Source: Deltaproteobacteria bacterium (GTDB lineage: Bacteria > Desulfobacterota > Desulfobacteria > Desulfobacterales > Desulfobacteraceae). From it: a DNA stretch of 13,518 nucleotides. Numbering within the stretch: position 1 is the first letter of the stretch; every line of letters begins with the position of its first letter. A program made the position numbers and the translations under genes. Location of the stretch: positions 1 through 13,518 of the forward strand of contig JAFCZY010000013.1 of NCBI GenBank assembly GCA_019314105.1. Reading direction: 5' to 3'. Positions 1 to 6,197 of the stretch are shown one piece after another. The notes under the pieces were generated by a model. It worked only from the letters and a program-made list of their open reading frames with translations, searched no databases and had not been told where the DNA came from.

Positions 1-600
1 TCTAATAAATTCAAGATACTCATGAAACTTGATATCGGATTCATTCTCAACCCCGACATAATAGGTAAACCCCTCGTGCTTGCGGATTGTGGCCTCGGTA
101 ATAAGTGTCAAGGCCATATTGCCGCTCTGGCAGAGCAGCGCGATGTGTCCTTTAGGGGCATTCTGGATTCCCACAAGGTTCATATTGCTCTTCAGATTAA
201 TCATACCGGACGTATTGGGTCCGATTAATCTGACACCGGTTTCTTTTGCTGCGGTGACAACATCTTCTTCAAGTTTTTTCCCTTTGTCTCCAAGTTCCCT
301 GAAACCACCGGCAATGATGACAGCACCGGCAACGTTCTTTTCACCGCATCTTTTTAAAATACCCGGAATCGTTCTGGCAGGAGTTGTAATCAGGGCAAGA
401 TCTACAGAGCCTTCAATATCTGTAATATCTTTATAGCAGCGAAGTCCGAGAATCATATCCGCCTTTGGATTAACCGGATAAATCTGTCCTTCAAAACCAT
501 CTGCCAGAAGGGTTTTTATGGCCTGGTATCCCCGCTTTGTTTTATTTTTTGATGCACCGATGATGGCAACGGATTCGGCATTGAGCACTTTATCTAACAT
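1..600 (-). CDS. Acyl-CoA synthetase (NDP-forming), CoA-binding subunit, 3' end cut by window edge
   Basis: The reading frame runs from an ATG at 600 to the left edge without a stop, giving 200 visible residues. An upstream AAAGGAA supports the start. The N-terminus has a Rossmann CoA-binding pattern (VAIIGASKNKTKRG, residues 11-23), followed by a succinyl-CoA-ligase-like region with LIGPNTSGMINL (125-136), QSGNMALTLI (158-167) and VGVENESDIKFHEYLEF (182-198). These are typical of the alpha part of ADP-forming acetyl/acyl-CoA synthetases, which interconvert acyl-CoA plus NDP and phosphate with acid, CoA and NTP. The phospho-histidine region and any fused ATP-grasp domain would lie beyond the edge, so catalytic competence and domain fusion cannot be judged. 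It begins 15 bp after the crotonase gene and is probably the last visible gene of that operon. The substrate is unknown. Confidence 0.85.
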   Translation of the reverse strand, partial: MLDKVLNAESVAIIGASKNKTKRGYQAIKTLLADGFEGQIYPVNPKADMILGLRCYKDITDIEGSVDLALITTPARTIPGILKRCGEKNVAGAVIIAGGFRELGDKGKKLEEDVVTAAKETGVRLIGPNTSGMINLKSNMNLVGIQNAPKGHIALLCQSGNMALTLITEATIRKHEGFTYYVGVENESDIKFHEYLEFIR

Positions 601-615
601 TTTCTTTTCCTTTAT

Positions 616-1380
616 TTATTTTTTTCTTTGCTCAAAATTATCTAAAGATTGTTCTCTTTCCTTTGTTGAAACACAGGCGAGACATGCCTCAACCTCATAA
701 TCCATTAATGCCTCAAGGCTGCTTTCTCCCTGGGCTATAAGAAAGCCTTTTTTAATGAGTTTCAAGGAAAAAGACGAATTGGCAACAATTTTTTCGGCTA
801 TGGCAATCGCTTCATCCATCAACTCATCCAATATTACGGCTTTATTAACCAGGCCAATACGCTCAGCTTCTTCTCCCGTAATATTTTCTGCAGTAAAAAG
901 AAGTTCTCTTGCCTTGCCCGGGCCGACCAGGTCCTGAACAAGACGGAATGCGCCACCGGTGACGGATGAAGTTACCCTTGCCTCAGGGGATCCGATAAGC
1001 GCTTCTTTAGCCGCAATCCTGATATCACAGGCAAGCGCCAACTCATAACCGGAACCCAGCGCGTAACCGTTAATGGCTGCAATGGTTGGTTTTTCAAACC
1101 GTATGATCTTCCTTGATGCTTCCTGCAGGGACTCAAGGTATATCCGGTAATCTTCAATACTTCTATCTTTTGAATCTTTCAGATCGGCTCCGGTTGAAAA
1201 AGCTCTGCCTTCACCAGTGATGATCAGCGCCTTAATATCATTGTCCTGTTTTACAGTCTCAAGGGCATCCTGCATCTCAATCCAGAGTTGCCGGTTCATC
1301 GCATTAAGCACTTTGGGCCTGTTCAGTTTAATCAGACCGATCTTATCTTTTTTTTCATAAATAATACAATCATAATCCAT
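616..1380 (-). CDS. Enoyl-CoA hydratase/isomerase (crotonase) family protein
   Basis: This 254-residue protein has the usual crotonase length. AFSTGADLK (60-68) matches the first oxyanion-hole segment (FxxGADxK). GYALGSGYELALACD (105-119) matches the second, with Glu113 at the position of rat hydratase Glu144. SPEA (131-134) puts Glu133 at the position of Glu164. Both acid/base glutamates are therefore present, which favours a hydratase-type activity over a decarboxylase or dehalogenase, although crotonase substrates cannot be read from motifs. The protein is expected to be cytoplasmic. The start has TAGGAG about 6 bp upstream. The gene begins 17 bp after the TAXI gene stop and ends 15 bp before the acyl-CoA synthetase, so the three are probably co-transcribed. 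Inferred role: a hydration or isomerisation step on an enoyl-CoA made from the compound handled by the neighbours. Confidence 0.9.
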   Translation of the reverse strand: MDYDCIIYEKKDKIGLIKLNRPKVLNAMNRQLWIEMQDALETVKQDNDIKALIITGEGRAFSTGADLKDSKDRSIEDYRIYLESLQEASRKIIRFEKPTIAAINGYALGSGYELALACDIRIAAKEALIGSPEARVTSSVTGGAFRLVQDLVGPGKARELLFTAENITGEEAERIGLVNKAVILDELMDEAIAIAEKIVANSSFSLKLIKKGFLIAQGESSLEALMDYEVEACLACVSTKEREQSLDNFEQRKK

Positions 1381-1397
1381 GGAATTCTCCTAATTTA

Positions 1398-2375
1398 TCA
1401 GTGTTCTGAAAAATATTTAACCGCTCCTGCATGTAATTTTATGTCAACATAATTTGTTTCCTTTATGTCAGGTTTTTTTAATATTAATGAAGGATGTGCA
1501 TTGAAAAGCCTTTTATGACTTTTGTATATAGCATTAAGAAGGATATATGCTGTTTTTTCATCAAGATTTTGTGATGCTAATAGAAGAGTTTGTGTTCCAA
1601 ATGTCATGATGTCTCTTATCTGAGAAGGATAAGTTCCTGACGGAATGGTAAATTTTGAAAAAGCTGGATGATGACGAACAAAATTTTGAATATCATTATC
1701 ATTCATGTCTGCTGCTTTTGCTTTACAGAGCTTGAATAGCTGTTTCAACGAAGAATCAGGATGCACACCCACATGAATCATTGCATCTATATCACCATGG
1801 CAAAAAGCCATAGTGTCCTGTGACTGGGAATCTGAAATTTCAGCCACCATGCTGAAATTATTTTTTGACCATGTTTTTGCCGTTAAAATCGTTTCAACCG
1901 AAAGACGTTGAAGAGATAAAGGCGCACCAATATTGATCCGTTTCCCCTTGAGGTCGTCCAGCTTTGTGATGCCGGTATTATTGCCCGCAATAAGGGTGAA
2001 TGGCACATCATAAAGAGGGGCAAGAATGCTTAAGTTTTGATAATTGATATCAAGAAATTTAAAATTTCCGGTTTTGTTTATTGCATTGTGCAGCATGTGT
2101 GAATCGATCAATGCGATATCCAGAGATCCCTGCGAAAGATTTGTAAGATTGTGAATATCCCCGGATGCAGGCACTGCCTTGCAATTTATATCCTTAATCT
2201 GTTTATTGATAACCCTTTCAAGCAGCCGGCCGGTAAAGTGAGAAAATGTCCCGGGGGCTGATGTTCCTATAAAAACATCAAAGGCAGTGGCAGAAACAGA
2301 AAAAAAACATAGAATTATGGACATGACCAAGATCAGCCAAACCGATTTTATGATTTTGCAAGTGCAAGAGATCAT
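1398..2375 (-). CDS. TAXI-family periplasmic solute-binding protein (TRAP-associated type)
   Basis: This 325-residue protein has a signal peptide: a basic start, a hydrophobic core at about 11-27, and a likely cleavage after SATA (residue 31). The mature part shows the TAXI plan: FIGTSAPGTFSHFTGRLLERVIN near the start, a C-containing strand followed by ASGDIHNLTNLSQGSLDIALIDS (about 69-91), LDDLKGKRINIGAP (about 138-151), and a C-terminal LHAGAVKYFSEH that matches the family's LHPGAxxYY ending. TAXI proteins normally bind organic acids or amino acids such as glutamate in the periplasm for a fused TRAP QM permease. No permease is visible here, so either it lies elsewhere or the protein works as a sensor. 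GGGAGA about 7 bp before the ATG fixes the start. The gene looks more AT-rich than its neighbours. Confidence 0.85.
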   Translation of the reverse strand: MISCTCKIIKSVWLILVMSIILCFFSVSATAFDVFIGTSAPGTFSHFTGRLLERVINKQIKDINCKAVPASGDIHNLTNLSQGSLDIALIDSHMLHNAINKTGNFKFLDINYQNLSILAPLYDVPFTLIAGNNTGITKLDDLKGKRINIGAPLSLQRLSVETILTAKTWSKNNFSMVAEISDSQSQDTMAFCHGDIDAMIHVGVHPDSSLKQLFKLCKAKAADMNDNDIQNFVRHHPAFSKFTIPSGTYPSQIRDIMTFGTQTLLLASQNLDEKTAYILLNAIYKSHKRLFNAHPSLILKKPDIKETNYVDIKLHAGAVKYFSEH

Positions 2376-2427
2376 AATAGTTCTCCCTGATATAAAAGTT
2401 ATCTTGAATGGAGCATACTATGTTTAC

Positions 2428-2482
2428 CTTGACTTTTTCATGTATTTTTATAGTTTAAATAAAATATCATATTAAAGTCAAG
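2428..2482. repeat. Spaced 9-bp inverted repeat, possible operator
   Basis: CTTGACTTT (2428-2436) and AAAGTCAAG (2474-2482) are perfect inverted copies separated by 37 bp. The right arm covers the predicted -35 box of the TAXI promoter and the left arm would lie about 10-20 bp inside the transcript. That arrangement would suit a regulator bridging two sites. It could also be chance similarity between -35-like sequences in AT-rich DNA. Confidence 0.35.
2454..2481 (-). promoter_or_regulatory. Candidate sigma-70 promoter for the TAXI/crotonase/acyl-CoA synthetase cluster
   Basis: On the minus strand, a TTGACT -35 box (2476-2481) is followed after 16 bp by TTTAAA (2454-2459). The -10 match is only moderate. 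It would start RNA near 2447, about 70 nt upstream of the TAXI start codon. The -35 overlaps one arm of an inverted repeat. This is a prediction from sequence only. Confidence 0.45.
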
Positions 2483-2529
2483 AAATGATTAAAATACACA
2501 AATTGAAACGATTTCACCCTGTTTTAACC

Positions 2530-4332
2530 CTAATCGGTTTTTAAAACAGAAAGAAATGCGGATTGGGGGATCTCAACAGACCCCACCATTTTCATTCGTT
2601 TTTTGCCTTTTTTCTGTTTTTCAAGCAGTTTTCGTTTTCTTGATATATCACCCCCGTAACATTTTGCGGTCACATCTTTTCTGAATGCTGAGATGGTTTC
2701 CCTGGAAATAATTTTTCCCCCAATGGCGCCCTGGATGGGGATTTTAAACTGCTGTCTGGGGATTTCTTCTCTTAGTTTTTTACAGGCAGTTCTGGCACGT
2801 GCTTCTGCCTTATCTCTATGGATTAATTGAGACAAGGCATCCACCCGTTCGCCATTAATAATGAAATCCAGTTTTACAAGGTCTGTTTCCTGGTATCCGG
2901 CAATTTCATAATCAAAGGACCCATATCCCTGGGTGACACTTTTGAGTCGATCATAAAATTCATACACCACTTCAGCCAAAGGAAGTATAAATTTCATTTC
3001 CATCCGGCTACTGGTTAAATATTGATAATTTTCACTAACCCCTCGAAATTCGTGGCAGACTTTCATGACATTTCCCATATATTTGTCCGGCACGATAATA
3101 GACGCCTTAATAAAGGGCTCTCGAACCTGGGAGATTTCAGCCGGATCAGGGTATTGAACCGGATTATCGATAATTTTTACCGTGCCATCTGTATACGTAA
3201 TTTCATACATGACCGAAGGAGAGGTTAAAATCAAAGAAACATTATATTCTCTTTCAAGCCGTTCCTGAACAACTTCAAGATGTAAAAGACCCAAAAATCC
3301 ACACCGATATCCAAACCCGAGAGCTGTAGAACTGTCTTTTTCATAAATTAATGAAGCATCATTAAGTTTAAGTTTTTCCAATGCCTCGGTAAGTTCTTCA
3401 TAATCATCAGATGCCACCGGGTACATGGATGAAAAAACAACCGGTGTCGGTTCTCTGAAGCCTTCCATGGACTTGTCACAGCGTTTATCCGCCATGGTGA
3501 CGGTATCACCGATTTTTACATCACTGATATTTTTAATACCCGCAATAAAATATCCCACCTGCCCTGCCACAAGTTCCTTTTGAGGTTTTCGCTCTATTTG
3601 AAACAACCCCACCTCTTCAACTTTGTACTGGGCATTGTTGGACATAAATTGAATTCTATTCCCTTTTTTAACACTGCCATCAAAAATCCTGAAATGGATG
3701 ACGGTTCCCCGGAAAGCATCATAATGGGAATCAAAAATCAAGGCTTTGAAAACAGTATCATCCGTTGAAACAGGTGCTGGAATCCCCTCCACAACTGCCT
3801 GAAAAATTTTATCCACGCCCTCACCTGTTTTTGCAGAAACCGACAGGGCATCATCAGAATCCAGCCCCAGATCTTCTTCAATCTGGTCTTTTGCCCAGTC
3901 AATCTCAGCAGACGGCAAATCTATCTTATTGATCACCGGTATGATGGAAAGGTCATGTTCCATGGCAAGGTACAAATTTGCCAGTGTCTGGGCTTCAACT
4001 CCCTGGCTTGCATCCACCAGTATCAGCGCTCCCTCACAGGACGCCAGCGCTCTTGATACTTCATATGAAAAATCCACATGGCCCGGTGTGTCGATCAAAT
4101 TTAAAAGATATTGGGTGCCATCCGCTGCTGTATAGGGAAGTGATACGGTCTGACTTTTAATGGTAATGCCCCTTTCTCTCTCAATGTCCATGGAATCCAG
4201 TATCTGTTCTTTCATATCCCTTTCCGAAATAATGCCGGAAAGCTGAATCAAGCGGTCAGACAAGGTTGATTTTCCATGATCGATATGGGCAATAATGCTG
4301 AAATTTCGAATATTTTTTATATCTAACTTCAA
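2530..4332 (-). CDS. lepA: Elongation factor 4 (LepA), ribosome back-translocating GTPase
   Basis: This 600-residue protein is full length for the family. GTPase motifs appear in order: AHIDHGKST (15-23, G1), RGITI (54-58, switch I/G2), DTPGHVDF (81-88, G3, with the catalytic His85), NKID (135-138, G4) and SAK (166-168, G5). Domains II, III and V follow, and the LepA-specific C-terminal domain includes RKRKLLEKQKKGKKRMK, the rRNA-facing basic tail, and IPQSAFLSVLK. The protein acts on stalled or mistranslocated ribosomes and in initiation. The start is TTG at 4332: a GGAG lies five A residues upstream, and the next residues (KLDIKNIRNFSIIAHIDHG) match the family N-terminus. It diverges from the diguanylate cyclase gene. 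It is probably monocistronic, as no clear terminator is seen before the TAXI promoter. Confidence 0.97.
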   Translation of the reverse strand: MKLDIKNIRNFSIIAHIDHGKSTLSDRLIQLSGIISERDMKEQILDSMDIERERGITIKSQTVSLPYTAADGTQYLLNLIDTPGHVDFSYEVSRALASCEGALILVDASQGVEAQTLANLYLAMEHDLSIIPVINKIDLPSAEIDWAKDQIEEDLGLDSDDALSVSAKTGEGVDKIFQAVVEGIPAPVSTDDTVFKALIFDSHYDAFRGTVIHFRIFDGSVKKGNRIQFMSNNAQYKVEEVGLFQIERKPQKELVAGQVGYFIAGIKNISDVKIGDTVTMADKRCDKSMEGFREPTPVVFSSMYPVASDDYEELTEALEKLKLNDASLIYEKDSSTALGFGYRCGFLGLLHLEVVQERLEREYNVSLILTSPSVMYEITYTDGTVKIIDNPVQYPDPAEISQVREPFIKASIIVPDKYMGNVMKVCHEFRGVSENYQYLTSSRMEMKFILPLAEVVYEFYDRLKSVTQGYGSFDYEIAGYQETDLVKLDFIINGERVDALSQLIHRDKAEARARTACKKLREEIPRQQFKIPIQGAIGGKIISRETISAFRKDVTAKCYGGDISRKRKLLEKQKKGKKRMKMVGSVEIPQSAFLSVLKTD

Positions 4333-4352
4333 TTTTTCTCCAAATTAATATA

Positions 4353-4381
4353 TTGACAAAACATAAGTATCCAGTTAAAAA
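4353..4381 (+). promoter_or_regulatory. Candidate promoter for the diguanylate cyclase gene
   Basis: A consensus TTGACA (4353-4358) is followed after exactly 17 bp by TAAAAA (4376-4381). RNA would start near 4388, leaving a leader of about 68 nt. The site interlocks with the predicted lepA promoter, so polymerase could probably occupy only one at a time. Confidence 0.45.
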
Positions 4382-4384
4382 ATA

Positions 4385-4413
4385 TATCTATCAATTGCAT
4401 TGAAAAGAGTCAA
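4385..4413 (-). promoter_or_regulatory. Candidate lepA promoter
   Basis: The minus strand carries TTGACT (4408-4413), a 17-bp spacer and TAGATA (4385-4390). The -35 is good and the -10 weak. RNA would start near 4378, giving a leader of roughly 45 nt. It overlaps the predicted cyclase promoter on the other strand. Confidence 0.45.
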
Positions 4414-4455
4414 GAAAAGCTCATACAGTAAAAACATAACTTTGGAGAAAAATTT

Positions 4456-5358
4456 GTGACATATTCTATTCTGATTGTTGACGACGATATGGCAATTAAA
4501 GAATCTGTAGAAAAGTATCTGAAACTTTTAAAATATGAGGTCAGAACTGCTTTAAATGCAGAAGAAGCATTGGAAATGCTCGCTTCATTTAATGTAGATA
4601 TTGTACTGACAGATATCATGATGCAAGGCATGGACGGGCTGGAACTCACCCGCAAGATAAAAGAATCATATAATAGTGATGTCATGGTCATGACTGGTTA
4701 CAGTGCCGAATACTCATATGAGAAAGCGGTTCAGGCAGGCGCCAGCGACTTTATTTTCAAGCCGTTTCGGTTTGAAGAGCTGAATTTACGAATAAATAGA
4801 GTTTTAAGAGAAGCCTCATTTAAAAAAGAACGCCTCACCCTCTTAAAAAAACTTAGAAAACTTGCCATTACCGATGCATTAACCGGACTTTATAACTCAC
4901 GGCATTTTTTTTCCCAGATAAAAATTGAAATCGACCGATACAAACGATATTCCCGAGCCCTGTCTTTACTGATCCTGGATATTGATTTATTTAAAGACTA
5001 CAACGATACCTGGGGGCATCTTGACGGGGACAAAGTACTCATGGGAATTGGGAAAACCATCAAACCCTGTATGAGATCCATGGACACGGCTTATCGATAT
5101 GGGGGAGAAGAATTTATCGTTCTTTTACCGGAAACCGGGCTTCAAAAAGCCTGTGTGGTTGGAGAAAGAATAAAAAACAAGATCGGCGCTCAAATATTTG
5201 AGCCTGAACCGGGCATCAAAGCATCCATCACTGTCAGTGTCGGTGCCACCGAACTTGTAAAGGGAGAAGATTTCAAATCATTTATCAGACGGGCCGATAA
5301 AGCTCTCTATAAATCAAAGAATACCGGCAGGAATAAATTAACCTATCTTGTTGCATAG
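4456..5358 (+). CDS. Response regulator diguanylate cyclase (REC-GGDEF, PleD/WspR-like)
   Basis: This 300-residue protein makes c-di-GMP from two GTP. An N-terminal receiver domain (about 1-118) has the acidic cluster DDD (9-11), phosphoacceptor Asp53 in LTDIMM, Thr80 and Lys102 (FKP), so all phosphorylation residues are present. A helical linker (about 119-137) leads to a GGDEF domain starting at ITDALTGLYN (138-147). It contains DIDLFKDYND (175-184), the active-site GGEEF (216-220), and the inhibitory-site motif RSMD (207-210) at the standard five residues before it. It should therefore be active, phosphorylation-controlled and product-inhibited. The start is GTG at 4456, preceded by TTTGGAGAAAAATT. 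No partner histidine kinase is visible. The stop lies 2 bp from that of convergent nadC. Confidence 0.94.
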   Translation: MTYSILIVDDDMAIKESVEKYLKLLKYEVRTALNAEEALEMLASFNVDIVLTDIMMQGMDGLELTRKIKESYNSDVMVMTGYSAEYSYEKAVQAGASDFIFKPFRFEELNLRINRVLREASFKKERLTLLKKLRKLAITDALTGLYNSRHFFSQIKIEIDRYKRYSRALSLLILDIDLFKDYNDTWGHLDGDKVLMGIGKTIKPCMRSMDTAYRYGGEEFIVLLPETGLQKACVVGERIKNKIGAQIFEPEPGIKASITVSVGATELVKGEDFKSFIRRADKALYKSKNTGRNKLTYLVA

Positions 5359-5360
5359 CG

Positions 5361-6191
5361 TTAGACCCGATTGATCCGCATACTTAAGTCTACGGACCTT
5401 GCCTGATGGGTGAGCGCCCCACAGGAAATCACATCCACGCCTGTGGCGGCGATTTTGTTCAGTGTTTTTAAAGAGACATTCCCGGATGCCTCTACAACTG
5501 TCCTGCCATTAATATGTTTTACCGCCTCGGCCATCTGGTCATAATTCATATTATCCAGCATAATCACATGGGCTCCCGCATCAATTGCTTCTTTAACTTC
5601 ATCAAGATTTGAAACTTCAACCTCTATTTTCATTAAATGGGATGTTCTGTTTTTAACAGCCCTCACTGCCTTTTTGATGGAGCCGGCTATCGCAATATGA
5701 TTATCCTTAATCAAAATACCGTCATATAAAGACATGCGGTGATTATACGCTCCTCCCGCTCTGACCGCTTCTTTTTCAAGGCTGCGTAACCCGGGAGTGG
5801 TTTTTCTTGTATCTGTCAGACGGACATTCGGGAAGCTTAATTCTTTCACATAGGCACAGGTCAATGTTGCGATTCCCGAGAGTCGCTGTAAAAAATTTAA
5901 GGCCACCCGCTCTCCTTTTAAAAGGGATAAAAGATCTCCTTGAATTTCAAAAATAATCTCTCCCTTTCGTATAGGATCACCATCTGAAAACGAAGAAAAG
6001 GATTCACATTCGGGATCTAAAAGTTTAAATACCTTTTTTGCCACTTCAATTCCGGCAAGAACAAATGACTCTTTGGCAACGATCACGCCTTTGCCTGAAA
6101 AACTTTGAGATAAAATACATTCTGTTGTAATATCACCAAGCCCTGAATCTTCAAAAAGGGCTAATTTGATTATATTTTCAATTGTGTTCAT
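5361..6191 (-). CDS. nadC: Nicotinate-nucleotide pyrophosphorylase, carboxylating (quinolinate phosphoribosyltransferase)
   Basis: This 276-residue protein has the standard length. It converts quinolinate and PRPP to nicotinate mononucleotide, CO2 and pyrophosphate in de novo NAD synthesis. Family motifs run in order: EDSGLGDITTE (14-24), ERVALNFLQRLSGIAT (94-109), DTRKTTPGLR (127-136), HRMSLYDGILIKDNHI (151-166), EVEV (190-193), MLDNM (211-215), EASGNV (234-239) and SCGALTH (256-262). The conserved Arg, Lys and His residues for quinolinate and PRPP binding all appear intact. The start lies 6 bp after the valS stop with only a weak Shine-Dalgarno (AAGTGA), suggesting translational coupling with valS. 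No nadA or nadB is in view. The 3' end converges on the cyclase gene with only 2 bp between the stops. Confidence 0.97.
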   Translation of the reverse strand: MNTIENIIKLALFEDSGLGDITTECILSQSFSGKGVIVAKESFVLAGIEVAKKVFKLLDPECESFSSFSDGDPIRKGEIIFEIQGDLLSLLKGERVALNFLQRLSGIATLTCAYVKELSFPNVRLTDTRKTTPGLRSLEKEAVRAGGAYNHRMSLYDGILIKDNHIAIAGSIKKAVRAVKNRTSHLMKIEVEVSNLDEVKEAIDAGAHVIMLDNMNYDQMAEAVKHINGRTVVEASGNVSLKTLNKIAATGVDVISCGALTHQARSVDLSMRINRV

Positions 6192-6197
6192 GATCGA

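Larger units (their letters stand above)
4331..4454. repeat. Perfect 14-bp inverted repeat made by the lepA and cyclase ribosome-binding regions
   Basis: AATTTTTCTCCAAA (4331-4344) is the exact reverse complement of TTTGGAGAAAAATT (4441-4454). Each copy is the GGAG Shine-Dalgarno region of one of the two divergent genes, and each runs into the start codon (TTG at 4332, GTG at 4456). The arms are 96 bp apart. The identity is directly visible; its purpose is not. Confidence 0.8.

Noticed and set aside
80..436. A 118-codon open frame on the plus strand near the left edge
   Set aside because: It is antisense to the acyl-CoA synthetase frame, which shows clear family motifs across the same bases.
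2429..2454. A plus-strand promoter (TTGACT with TATAGT) upstream of lepA's 3' end
   Set aside because: The spacing is only 14 bp and no plus-strand gene follows before the lepA coding region on the other strand.
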